64,000 nt of DNA, taken from positions 3,667-67,666 of the forward strand of contig KN817670.1 of NCBI GenBank assembly GCA_000827495.1, written 5' to 3'. Below, in pieces: positions 11,018-22,415 of this stretch. The notes below the pieces were generated by a model that searched no databases, had not been told where the DNA came from, and was given only the letters and a program-made list of their open reading frames with translations. The position numbers were made by a program, and so were the translations under genes. How positions within the stretch are numbered: position 1 is the first letter of the stretch; each line of letters begins with the position of its first letter. This DNA comes from Hypholoma sublateritium FD-334 SS-4. Lineage: Eukaryota > Basidiomycota > Agaricomycetes > Agaricales > Strophariaceae.

Positions 11018-11948
11018 TCAAAAAGAGCCTATAGTCAGGCCTGCTATAACACCAATAATGACAGAGCCGAGGCCACTAAAATTTGCAGAAAATCCCTTGC
11101 TTTGACTTGTCGGTGAGATCGTCGTTGGAATTATTGTAAAATCTGTCCCAGTTGGTGCCGACATGGCTGAATTAGTGATAACACCAGTAACTTGATCCAA
11201 CGCGCTGCAGAATGGAAGCTTGCTGACAACTCCAGCAAATGCTGGCGGAAACACAGTCGTCACTGCTCCAGGTGACGTTGAGATGACAGTTCCAGTGATA
11301 CTCTCGGTCGGAGGAAACGCGAGCGTTGGAAGAGGGGACGTGTTTTTGCTTGGCGGGAAGGTGGGAGACGTCAAGGGGACCTGGCGCACTTGTAAGGATG
11401 AAGAAACAGTGCTTGAGATGGTCGGGATTGAAAGTGTAGTGTATGAAATCTGTGCTGATGTGGTGCGTGTAGTGCTTACTACTGAGGAGGCTGAGAGCGA
11501 CACACGAATACTTGTTCGGGCGGTGATTGTAGTCGCAGATAGTGAAGGATGGCTAAATGTGGTCTGTATTGTCGTTGTTGACTCAGGCCTGCTTGTAGTA
11601 TCACTTCCTGTCGCAGTGGTGGTCTGAGAGCTGGTAGTAGATGAGACAGTGATGCTGCTACTAGCTTTCTCTGTTGTCGTCGAAGAGCTAGTTGTCTCGA
11701 ATGTTGGCAACGCTGGGCCTACTACAATTGAAGCTTGGCCCGTCACAATGACAATACAACTTGCAGACACGACGTTGGCCGTTGCAGTACTTGTTAGAGA
11801 GCTGATAGGTATCATACAATGAATCAAATCACGTTTAGATCGGGAAACTTGGCCTAGCGTATGCAACTCACAACGGGGTAGTGAAGCCTATCACACTGGT
11901 AGAAAATAGAGAGACCAAGAATATTTCCCAGAAAATAAAGACCTTCAT
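11018..11948 (-). CDS. Ser/Thr-rich cell-wall protein, probably GPI-anchored
   Basis: Two exons, 11872-11948 and 11018-11801, joined over a 70-nt GT-AG intron to give 286 aa. The first exon supplies a signal peptide, MKVFIFWEIFLVSLFSTSVIG, which is missing if only the large frame is read. The mature part is dominated by Ser and Thr and should be heavily O-mannosylated. The C-terminus (SANFSGLGSVIIGVIAGLTIGSF) is a small-residue site followed by a hydrophobic tail, as expected for a GPI signal. No catalytic domain is visible. It is most likely a wall or surface stalk protein. Confidence 0.7.
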
Positions 11949-11992
11949 AGTTAGTATCAAAGCCGCCGATCCGAAAAAAACCAGCGGCTCTG

Positions 11993-12000
11993 TTTATATA
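11993..12000 (-). promoter_or_regulatory. TATA box of the Ser/Thr-rich gene
   Basis: TATATAAA on the minus strand, 45-52 bp upstream of the ATG at 11948. It supports the upstream signal-peptide exon as the true start. Confidence 0.5.
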
Positions 12001-12730
12001 CTGCGTTCCATGAAGCGCCGAGAGGGCTGCTAGTTATAATTACCTCTCACCTACGTCTGCCAGCTTGCGGGTCTACCTAGTATTACTTCCCACCAACGAC
12101 ATCTTGACAGATGGACAAGCGTGTCCAGCGTTCCGAGAATCTGGCACTGTTCTGTGTATTTGATTGCCAACCACGGATTGTTTCTCGGATGTTACCAGTC
12201 TGGCTGAGAACTTGAACATAACAGTCTGCTTGAAAGAGGTCTATATATGTGTCAATAAGTCTGTTCTTTCGCATGTGCGGTGGCACGGCTATCCCCTTGC
12301 TTGCGGGCTCAGTGCTTACAGGGCAAAAGATTATGCGTGAAGAGCGGATTCTGATGTGGTACATAAATAACTCAAACTATGCGGCTGTCGGAATTGGTAC
12401 CACATATCAGAACAGAGGAAAGTTGAATTTGCATATTAAATTTACAGTATGATACACAGGCACTGGATCAAGTCGGGCAGCAGGCACACTGCTGAGGTGG
12501 GAGAGTTATGGGATTTATGGGAGTACTTCTGATTGCAACTGATGATGTCTTTTAAGTGCATGGCTTCTTATACCAGATGACTCGTCTCTCGCTCGGCTTC
12601 TTGGCTGTCACATAGTTCTTAGATTGCCTCAACAAATCCCACTATTTGGGTTGGCTATTAAGCTGTAATAGAATTGTTGACGCTTGTGACGAACACACTG
12701 GCCTTCAATTATATTCCTTCCCTTAAATTC
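12001..12730. other. Intergenic, no supported gene
   Basis: Tandem spacer upstream of the Ser/Thr-rich gene and downstream of the methyltransferase gene. Nothing else is supported. Confidence 0.5.
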
Positions 12731-13776
12731 CTACTTCTTGTACGCTATGAGAACATCTGCTTTGTATGGATACTCAAAAATTCCCTCCGATTCATTTATC
12801 CAAACCTTCTCTGCTCCATCATCAACGACCTTTCGAGCTGGATCTTGAATTGTAGCCTTTTTATCTTGAGGTAATACGGCGATATAGCTTTTGCTAAACT
12901 CTCGGTCAATGACACTTTCCCTCGTTCCTTGAGTGTGGTAGTTCCAAGACTTTTGTTCGTGCGGTTGAAAATATTTCTGGTATGAGACTGTGTCGAAGGT
13001 TTGTCTCCAATGGCCGTGGTGGAATTGAGGAGCTCCATGTTCATGCTTTTCTATGATCTCTCTGATTTGCGCGACCCATTTGGCACCATCCCTTTTCCAA
13101 GACAAACTTTCATTAGGTTTCTGCTTTTATTTATTTTGGGATACTCACGTATCCTCCAGATTCCAAATAAGCGCGAGGGTTCCATCCGGTTTGAGGATGC
13201 GAGCAAACTCCGCAGACGCTTTTTCGTAATCCGGGCACCAATGGTAAGCCTACTTGATCAGTAAATATTAATCGGTTACGATTGAGTATACGAGTAATCC
13301 GATACTTGCCTGCGCTATCACTATCAAGTCAGCCCACCCGGATTCAACGCCTGTGGCATCAAAGTAGCCTTCGGCAATCGATATCCTGTCGTCCTTCACT
13401 TTTTGCTCGAAAACACTTCTCATTCCTTCACTGGGCTCTATTGCCTTCAATTCTCGGATGCGCGGGGTCCATTTTGGGTCTTCCAAAATAGCACGGGTAA
13501 ATATTCCGGTTCCAGCGCCAATTCTATCATGAAGAGGGTCACTCCACGACAGTAGAAGAAATTCAGATGACGAACTCTACAATATTCAATGTCCCGGACT
13601 CCTTCACAGACTCCCGAATATAATCAAGAGAAAAAGGCTGGTACGACGGCCGAATTCTGCGATTGGGATATTAGGTTGGAAGAGATCTGAGTATCGTGCA
13701 GTAGTTCACACCGATCATATAATTCATTAGTTCCTGTTCCAAATCCACTTTGAGCAACTTCGTGTACGGCTGTCAT
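12731..13776 (-). CDS. SAM-dependent methyltransferase (type 11-like, small-molecule)
   Basis: Five exons: 13712-13776, 13576-13656, 13310-13523, 13149-13249 and 12731-13106. The joined frame is open for 278 aa. The N-terminus MTAVHEVAQSGFGTGTNELYDR is typical of fungal class I methyltransferases. Motif I, VEIGAGTGIF, binds S-adenosylmethionine; GWADLIVIAQAYHWC is motif IV and FARILKPDGTLALIWN motif V/VI. The C-terminal part (WRQTF, SYIAVLP, VFEYPY) is conserved in this family. The protein is cytosolic and its substrate is unknown. Intron 3 (13250-13309) starts with GC in a perfect CAG|GCAAGT context. Intron 2 has a weak GTTCGT donor and intron 4 is only 42 nt. Confidence 0.8.
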
Positions 13777-14801
13777 TTTTTGTACAGGTCGGCTGAAGAA
13801 GATCAGTGAGGGTGATGCAGTGGCAAAGGAATAAAGATCATGATGTCTACTATCCAGCGCTTTATATAAATCATAAGGCCTGGATGTTGCCTGGATAACG
13901 GCGACATATCGAGTCACCGGGTGCGCCCCAAAATCATTATTGACGCGTTCGTGTTGGCTCCCTCATCAGCGTACGCCATCGGTTATTTAAGACCGGTACT
14001 ACTGCTCAGGCGCTGCCATGGCTCCTTCCTCCTCTTCCTTGCTCCAATCCCATTATCTAACGTTCCTTGAACCCATGGACAGAAACACACAATCAGAGCA
14101 CATTTATTAGCATGGTGAAACAACGAAGAATCACTACTCCGCATCCGGGGAAGCTACAAAACGGGAAACCTTATCATCCAGTGTTCTTCCACGCTGACCC
14201 GATGTATTAATATATTACTAATGATAAGCCTCTACTTCTCGAGTCGTTCCCAACTTTTATCGACCTCTTAACATGGCCGACTGCGCAAATTCTGGAAATG
14301 AGAAGACAGCTCACTACGTGCAGAATCGGCGACTCGGATGTACTAACTTCTAAGCGCTAATTAAGCGCTCGTTCTTTACGCGGTCACATGACAGCGTCGG
14401 CGTGCCGATTAGTCATCCGCGGTGGCCAGTGGTGGCAAGTTGAATTTGCTTGCCACCACAGGCCACCACTGACTTGCCACGACATTCAGCATGCAATCAC
14501 CCGGAACCCTTCCTTACCTGTAATCTTGGGACAACTCTAGCTTGCATGGGATAATCGATGCACTGAAGAAGATCTAGGACAATATGCTCTTCTTCATTTG
14601 CTTTCTTCCTGCTCGTGATTTGCGATCGAGACTTGGGAACCCCTTTCCAGCCTCAAAACCACGCCCGGGACTGAAATTTCTTATTCCCCTTTTCTACCTC
14701 CTCCCTTATCTTATACATCCCTTGACGGGGTAATCCGTAGACGTATAACATATCATTTCATTGCTTCATCCCACATCCTAGCCACCACTCTCCCTTTGAA
14801 T
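13777..14801. other. Divergent intergenic region with a strong hairpin
   Basis: Upstream spacer shared by the methyltransferase (minus) and cyclin (plus) genes. It contains a 19-bp inverted repeat at 14421-14467 and several AGTGGTGGC/GCCACCACT copies next to it. No gene is supported. Confidence 0.5.
14421..14467. repeat. 19-bp inverted repeat upstream of the cyclin gene
   Basis: Arms at 14421-14439 (GGTGGCCAGTGGTGGCAAG) and 14449-14467 are inverted copies with one mismatch and a 9-nt spacer. A further inverted GTGGCAAGTCAGTGG copy follows directly. It lies about 335 bp upstream of the cyclin ATG. It could be a regulatory site or a hairpin scar; nothing else identifies it. Confidence 0.6.
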
Positions 14802-16618
14802 ATGGCAGAGCAACAACCAGCACAACGCCTGCACCCTGCTTCTCTGATTCCGGTTTCCGAGCACAATCCGCTTCTACTGGCGCTCTTGGGGCGTCGCGTT
14901 TCTCTGGATATGGTCGAGCATGTTGCACGCCAAGCAGCGAGAGTCATTCGTATCGACGGCGAGGACGAGACTCTACCTGAAGGCAAGAACATGGCAACGA
15001 TTCCTCTTCCCACTCCACCGGCAACGCCCATCAAAGTCAAGTTTGCTGACGTCGATGGGAAGGAGGCGAAAGAGCCCGAGATATCGCCAGAACTGGAAGA
15101 TCCTTCGCTCATCCCTCTAGACAAGTTCATACTCCATCTCGTTCGATGTTCTAATGTGCAAGTAGCTACCCTGCTCACTACGCTGGTATACCTCGAGCGC
15201 CTGCGATCGAAGCTTCCCACAATGGCAAAAGGTGACTATCGCCATTTCTTCCTACTATCACTTACATGGAATCTTAAGCAGGTCTACCATGCACGCGTCA
15301 TCGAGTCTTTCTCGCCACGCTCATTGTGACCGCGAAGTACTTGAACGATTCATCTCCGAAGAACTGCCACTGGTCTAGCTATGCTGTGCTCTTCGATGTC
15401 CCCGAGATTAACTTGATGGAGAAGCAGCTGCTCTACCTTCTGGACTATGACTTGCGATTCGATGAGGCTGAAGCCTGCAAATTCTTCGCACCGTTCATGA
15501 GTGCAGAATCTAGCTTGAGTACAAGGTCCTCCGCGGTAAACAGAGTCGCGAAAGCTGGAAAGGCGAGAGCGGAAGCGCAGCAACAGACCCAGCCCGCGCT
15601 TCCGACGCCCGAGGAGAAGGAATCCAAGGAGAAGGAACTCAAGCCTGAGATAGAGGAGCTACGAGTGCCCGCTCAGGTTCACCTACCTGCAGCTTCCTGC
15701 CTACCTGTCTCTGCGTCTTCTGGCTCTTCTACGGCGTCTGCCTTGTCTTCTGCTGTCCGCGGAATCGCTCGCCGTCTGTCCACAGCCCATCTTCGACAGG
15801 CCAACCCTTCCAGCCACATGTACTCCACCATCAGCACGGAGACGACCTCTTCGACGTCGACATCTACCTCGGACCTTGTCTCCCTCGTCGACGATAATGG
15901 ATCGAGTTCGTCTTCGTCCGGCTGGACAAGCAACGAGTCCGATGCCGACGAGGACTTATGCACCATTGGCATCGTGGAGCCCAGTTCGTCGACCTCGAAC
16001 TTGAGCCGCACGATAACGCCCCTCAGCGCGGCACTCGCAGGGCCTGGGGCGATGAAGAAGCCGTTCTCGCTACGCCCCGTACCATCGCACGGAAGACGCG
16101 ACACTACGCCCACGCGTGCGCGGAAGCCCTCCGACACGTCGTCCGTGCACACGGTCATCGCGTCGCCGCTTCCAGCGCGCAAAGCACATGTCAGCGCGGG
16201 AGGCCGCGCGTCGTCGCTCTCCGCGAAGGCATCCGCCTCCACAGGTGTGAGTACGGGTGCGCAACGCCGCGAGCCCCCGGGCGTACCTACGAGCGCGACG
16301 ATGCCCGCACTCGCGGGCCACGCCGGGCTGCCCTCGGGGGGCGTGCGCATGCGCGCGGGGACGTCGGCGGGTGCATCGACCACGAGTTCGGGCTGCTCGG
16401 TGTCGCAACCTCTGCTTGCGCCCCCGAGTGGCCCCGCGCCGCCCGGTCTCCCCCCGCTGGCAAAGGCGAGCACGCCCACGCGTGGCGTCGGTTCGATCAT
16501 CAGTCGGATGTGGGGAGCCGCTGCTGCGAACTTGAAGGTAGGCGGTGGAAGCGCGGCGCATGGCCAGGACGTGGAGGCTCGGCCGCTCATCGGTAATGTG
16601 GACAGTTTGTTGGCGTAA
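14802..16618 (+). CDS. PHO80/PCL-type cyclin
   Basis: Two exons, 14802-15231 and 15282-16618, with a 50-nt GT-AG intron; the joined frame codes 588 aa. The cyclin box spans residues about 100-220: LDKFILHLVRCSNVQVATLLTTLVYLERL before the intron and TRHRVFLATLIVTAKYLNDSSPKN, then INLMEKQLLYLLDYDLRF after it. This is the PCL1/PHO80 pattern, in which the cyclin activates the Pho85 kinase in cell-cycle entry, polarity or nutrient signalling. Residues about 240-588 are a low-complexity Ser/Ala/Pro-rich tail, probably phosphorylated and disordered. Without the intron the frame breaks inside the cyclin box, so the splice is well supported. Confidence 0.88.
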
Positions 16619-17368
16619 CTGTTGGACGTGCTCAATGCTCGGGTGCAGCTCACTACGTCTTTCTGGACCGCCACAGCAGTGCTTCTCGTTTTCTGCCCGA
16701 TTCTCCTTTTTCTCGCCCTCCCTCCTTCCCTTGGCTAGTTTCGTGGTCTTTGGCTTCTTTTTATTTTTATTTATTTATCATTTTGCATTTATTCCTTCCT
16801 TCCCTCTTACATTAACTCTTTATTTATCTAGCAAGTAGTGCATCAACGTCGGCTTCCCCAGCCTTACCCCGTCAACACCCCTTCGCCAATTACACCCACC
16901 TCTCCTCGTCTGGCCTGTCAGCAATCTATACATGCTCGTCGGCATCAGAACGACCCCCAAAATGCTTATTTCTATTTCATCTCTCTTTTTCCTTCTTTCC
17001 TCTCTCATTCCCATTGCCCACCATCATTCCCTCAGTGCCTCATCTCCGCACGCATGAAGGACACTGCATGCATTGTACGCCCCGTCGTACCCACTACCCT
17101 GCCCTCTGTATATGCCATCCACTGATCTAATACACCGCATCCCCACACCGCCTTCTCCGCCGTTTCATTACCTATCTATTGCCCATCGCTACTACCTACC
17201 ATAATGGGACAGCGCACATGTACATCCCTATCCCGCATCTTGTGTATCATCTTACGCGCATCTCCATGTATACATTATGCCCTGACGATTTTAATGCCCA
17301 TTGCCGACTAAAACATACCCGAGGGAAATTAGCAAGAAATACAACGATTACAACATCTAGATATACGG
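16619..17368. other. Convergent 3' intergenic region
   Basis: Pyrimidine-rich spacer between the stop of the cyclin gene and the stop of the Swd1 gene, which face each other. It should hold both 3' UTRs. No gene is seen. Confidence 0.55.
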
Positions 17369-19057
17369 TCAGTAGAACTCGGCAGCCTCGTTGTCCATGA
17401 TAATCTTCATCCGCCATCCGCCCCGCACGTCGCCATCTGGCTCCTCCTCCGCCCATGCAGTCTCTAGATCCGTCGTCTCCTCTCCTCCGGTACTGAATTT
17501 GCCGTCGAGGTCAACCGGCGGCACACTTCCGTCACCCACGGGCGTCGCCGCTCCGCCGCGGTTCCCGCTGCGCGCGCCGCCGCCTTCCGGAGCCAGCGTG
17601 CCGGCCACGATCGTGTCGATATCGACCGCCTCCTCCTCTGCGCGCATCTTGCGTGCGAAGAGCACGGCCTCGTCCTCGATGTCGAACTCATCCTCGCGCT
17701 CTGCGTACTCGACGTTTTCGTCAACTTCCTCGAACCCACCTGCGAACGCGCCCCAGCGCTCCGGGCTCGGGCAGTGCCAGATGAGGATGCTACCCTGGTT
17801 CGTCGTTGACGCGAGAGCAGAACGCGTCGGGTGCCACTACAGCGGGCTGTCAACACCATGGATGTGTCAGGAAGGCGGGGAAGCTCACGTGCAGATACAC
17901 GAGCGGCTCGCGCCCGCCGTCGAGGGCGCTCGCGAACTGGCCGTCGTTCGAGATATCCCAAATGTAGATTTTGTGCCCCGCGGGGTCCGCCGCCCCTCCC
18001 GCCAACCACTCGCCATCGGGACTATAACACATCGCGTGCCACGCAGTGCGGTTGATTGGGTCGCTGAAGCGGTGGGTCGGCTCCAGCTCACCGTCCAGGA
18101 AGACGAAAGGAGCTGAAGCGTCCGCGTCCGCGGGCGGGGTGGGGTATTTTGGGAGGAGGAACTGGCGTAGCGTGCGGTCCGACGAGTTGGTAACGAGCCG
18201 CCGGCCGGCCTTGGCAAAATCCATGCCCTTCATCGTACCCGCGCCAGATATTTTGTGGCGCGCGATCATCTGCACGGGGTCAGTAGGGACGAAGGTGGTG
18301 CAGGTGCATGAACGTACTATCTTCGTGCGCGTATTGAACACTAGGATGCACCCCGTGGCGGTGCCGACAAAGATATTTTTGCCGGCGGGGTCGAAACGAG
18401 CTGTGGTTATGGGCGAGCTGTTGGCTGCGAGTGAGTAGACCACAGGTAAAAGTGTGTATGTGACGCACCGTATAGGCCCTTCCTCGTCCTCTCCGTCGTC
18501 TATTATCGTCTCGAGCAGCTCGACGCGCGACCGGTGCTGCTTCCTGGTGTCACAGACATATGCTTCGCCTGTTGCCAGTAGGACCAAGATGATCTGACTA
18601 TTTTTTGGATGGAACGATGCGGAGACGACCGGTGCGTCGAAGCGCACGGTCGCGTAGCGTTGTGGTGGGTCGCAGACGGCAGCAAGGTCCCATATAAGTA
18701 CATTCCAGTCTTTTGACGACGTCAGCAAATACCGCGAATTGCGCGACCAACTTTATCCTTTAAGTAGGTTGGTGAATGGCTAAACACGAGAACTCACTCA
18801 ATGCTCGTTATCGTCTTCACATGGCCGTCCAACCATCGAATCGGTGCGCGTGTTTCCAGGTCCCAGATTTCTGCAGAGCCATTGACGCGAGCAGCAGCTA
18901 TGAACCGTCCTGCTGGGTCAAATCTCGCGAAAGTGGCACCAGCATATAAGGACGTCTGCACTGCAGTAGGATGTGAAAGCGTAAATGGATCTAGATCAAG
19001 TATAAATGGGTGTTCGAGGCTGCTTCAAGAAAACGCACTAATTAAAGATTCGTTCAT
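17369..19057 (-). CDS. swd1: COMPASS subunit Swd1/RBBP5, WD40 protein
   Basis: Four exons: 19039-19057, 18798-18990, 17889-18750 and 17369-17836, joined to 513 aa. The start MNESLINPFTL, ARFDPAGRFIAAARVNGSAEIWDLETR, HVKTITSIDWSRNSRYLLTSSKDWNVLIWDL and the C-terminal QGSILIWHCPSPERWGAFAGGFEEVDENVEY are typical of Swd1/RBBP5. It forms a WD40 propeller in the COMPASS/Set1 complex, which methylates histone H3 lysine 4 in the nucleus. The C-terminus (residues about 400-513) is acidic, as in the family. The first exon has only 19 coding bases. It is divergently paired with the WDR89-like gene, with 359 bp between the ATGs. Confidence 0.9.
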
Positions 19058-19416
19058 ATTCCACAGTTGTAGGCCAGATTGTTATGAAAATTCAGGATTT
19101 CTGGACATTCTTCAAGCGTACTGCCCACCAGCCACGTAGGGGCCTTTTCGCGAGGCTGGAATAAGAGAATTTGCCACTGCCGGCGTTGGAACGTGATGGT
19201 AAGGAGCAAGTCGCGTCCATCGGAAGCTTTTGCACACCGTCTTGGCAAATACACGCAAATTGCATGCAAATATATTTTCTTCGGAATGATCTTGTTGGAA
19301 TCTTGACAAGATTGAAATTTCCACACTGCTTACCTTCGCCGTAGTTCACCTTTCGTAGCCGCGAAATCTCAAACTTGAAGCTTGAAGAATTACCAAGGAC
19401 GCTTGTGAAAATCACA

Positions 19417-20938
19417 ATGGGCGACCGGCAACGTCTTCTCCTCGTCTCCCCCGATCTCCAGGAAGAAAAGGCGCCCAGACGGACAGCATATGCTTCAGTA
19501 GCTGAAGGCTATGCATTATCGCTCAGCGCGCTGCCAGGCTATTACGCTGCCGCGATCGCAGCGCCCACATCATACGTGATCGATGTTCTCGACAGCACGA
19601 CGCTGGTGCGCGTCCAAACACTTCCAGGACACGCCATCGCGACATCCTCGTTGCAAACCGTCAACAATCTTGGTGGCGCGGGTCAGAAGTGTCTTATTTC
19701 TTCGGGAAAGGATGGTAGCATCATGACCTGGGACCTGCGCACGAACGCGCACAGCATAAAATGTACGCTGCGCTCTTTGATTCAAAGGCATGTTCTGACG
19801 ACTCATCAGTTGACCGCTTTCGCTAGTGACCAACCCCGGAAAGAAACAGGCGCTCCTGTCATGCGACGTCACGCTGGATGGAATGACCGTTGCCGGCGGG
19901 ACCGATCTGAACACAAAGACAGAGGAGGCGTCAATTGTGTATTGGTACGGAGCTTGTACCTTAATGGCATCGTGTGGCTCAATTGTAATGCAGGGATCCG
20001 CGTCAACCCACGACTCCGCTGCGGAGCCACGACTCGACACACTCGGACGACATCACGACGCTGTCTTTTGCGCCAACGCGAGACGCAGAGACAAACTGTA
20101 ACGTTATTCTCTCCGGGTCCTCAGATGGCCTTCTGTGCACATCAAACGCCGACGAGGACGACGAGGACGAAGCGACGATCAATGTTGGCAATTGGGGATG
20201 CAGCATCTCCAAAGCCGGGTGGACCCACAATGGGTCCGACCCCGACAAAGCCACTATCTGGGCGGGCAGCGATATGGAGACCTTCAGCACCTGGAAAGGC
20301 GACGTAAGACTCTTCTTATCCACAAATACCACGAAAATGACACTCGATGCAGCTGGAACAGCTACTCAGTATCGACCTACGCACGCCCGTCTTGCATAGC
20401 GGCCGGGAGTGGGTCACCGACTACTTCATCACCGCGCGTAGCACGAGCAACGCGATGTTGAGCGTCTTCACCGGTTCACACCAGTACGCACTCCATCTTA
20501 ACGTCAGCCTGTGACCCTGTTGAACAGTTGAGTAGGGGCGACGTCGCCCTTCTGAGCAACACGAACTTTTCCGCGCGTGACGCGCCGTGGTGCATTCACA
20601 AGACTTGGACGCATGGGCACTCCGGCGTCGTGCGCGATGTACTGTGGGACGAGATTGTGCGTGTATTCGGGACATGTCCTGCGTGCTCCCGCTCACTTTC
20701 TGTGTACAGCACCAAACGCTTGTCACGGGCGGTGAGGATGGAAAGATCAACGTGTGGCCCATCCTCCCAATCACGGACGCGCCACGGGACGAAGACGAAG
20801 CGATGGACGTGGATGCTGCGCCACCGAAGCACCGCAAACGGGAGTCATCACCGGACGCTGAACGGGTAAGCAACCAATCTTCAGTCATCTTTTAGACTGA
20901 GCTGAAACATGCCGCAGAGGAAACGATCCAAGAAGTGA
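19417..20938 (+). CDS. WDR89-like WD40 repeat protein
   Basis: Seven exons: 19417-19762, 19827-19944, 19994-20303, 20353-20483, 20536-20656, 20710-20865 and 20918-20938, giving 400 aa. WD40 signatures include QKCLISSGKDGSIMTWDLR, SHDSTHSDDITTLSFAP, CNVILSGSSDGLLCT, WTHGHSGVVRDVLWDE and QTLVTGGEDGKINVWPI. The order of repeats and the DLNTKTEEASIVYWDPR segment match the WDR89 family, whose role in fungi is not established. The last exon is 21 nt and ends RKRSKK, a basic tail that may be a nuclear signal. The 3' end faces the multi-pass membrane-protein gene. Confidence 0.82.
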
Positions 20939-21109
20939 TTAACATAGAATGTCATCTTGCTCTCTCTCGCTTCGACGCACAGCTCGATATAAAAATTCAT
21001 GTTTTATTGGAGACGCCCAATCAACAGCTAATAAGACATGACATTGAAGGTATATCATTGCGAGACAGTAAGTAATCTCGCTCCAGGCGAATGGTCATGA
21101 CTCCCGGGG

Positions 21110-22415
21110 TTATACTCCTTTCTCGATATCCAATATCGACCTCGATGAATTATAATCTTTGGTCTGTGTTCTTTCCACAGACTTTCTGACCGCATGTGGC
21201 AGTGCGGTGTCACCGGAATGTGCATTATGACGGCCGATGTCGTTGCGCAGTTCGATATCCACCCGGATATGTGACGGGCTGACGGGCTTGCGATTCTTGT
21301 CCAACATGGTGGTGGTGGATAACTCCGACTCTCTGAAAAAGCCTGCTCTGGTACGCCTGTACACGCGGCACGCCATGATGCTAGTGATCACGATATTGGG
21401 TGTGGCGCACATCGAGCGCAGTGGGATTGGGACGGAGGTGTCGAACACCATGATCACGGTCACCATATTGGAGGCCAGGGTGATTCTAACAGTCAAAATT
21501 AGCAAATACTCTCATACTACGACGGTGACGAAGAGAAGATACTCACAGGTAATATCGCTGTCCGTCCAAGAGCAAACTCTTGCTGAATGCCGGCAGATAC
21601 TTTCCGTACATCACCACTTGCAGGTTCTCCTTGAAGTTCCCATCGATGCCCGCGTTCTGCAGGAGGCGCCATGAGATGGCAATGAAGACCAACGTGTCGT
21701 GCACCAAGGGTGCAATGATTGCTGCGTAGGCCGAGATGGGGACGTCCTCATCGACGCAGTATTTGGTTGGTCCAATGGTGCCGCCAAGGATCCCGGCCGG
21801 GATGAAGATAGTACATGCAAGGAGACCACACCACAAGATGAAAAAGCAGCCCACCACGATACGGTCCCGGTTATAAATGGCGCGGAGACGGAAGAAAAAT
21901 AGAAGGGCGCTACATCCAAGTGCGACGGGATAGAACGCGTCGGTTATGGTCTCGAAGTGGACGCAATTTCCCATTGGCGCGGCTGAAATATTAATGCATA
22001 CATGAGTAAAAAAAATCTAGTCATTGCTTCAGATCTCAACACTCACTCTCAAATATATTTGAAGCTATGACATATCCAAGCGAACCAATTCTGGATAGGG
22101 AAGACGTATGTTAGCCTTCGAGGACGATGGCCGTGGCATTAAAAGCACCTCGAGCCAATGAACGCAGCGGTGCTGAGTGTGAACCGACTTTTGAAAATGA
22201 TCTTGAAATCGGCCGTCACGTTGTCGAGGACATCCCATAGCAGCACCTATTCCAGACTCGTGTTAAGCACATTTCTTTCTCAAATGAAGAGGTTTACTTA
22301 CACCCAAAGAACCTGCAAGGACATATATCGCGACCGAGGTTTGATACGCCTGCTCAGGGGTCAAGTATGCCAAAGGCGTAGTGGGATTGAGGATAGGCTG
22401 CGGAGCGTCCGACAT
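21110..22415 (-). CDS. Basidiomycete multi-pass (about 7 TM) membrane protein
   Basis: Five exons: 22302-22415, 22149-22246, 22047-22090, 21547-21982 and 21110-21485, joined to 355 aa. Hydrophobic segments include YQTSVAIYVLAGSLGVLLW, FYPVALGCSALLFFFRLRAIY, VVGCFFILWCGLLACTIFI, AAIIAPLVHDTLVFIAISW and MVTVIMVFDTSVPIPL. The tail after CRVYRRTRAGFF is polar and cytosolic-looking, with potential phosphosites. This is the architecture of a large, poorly characterised basidiomycete family with receptor-like topology. I do not assign a ligand or function. Introns are 55-64 nt and all GT-AG. Confidence 0.75.
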
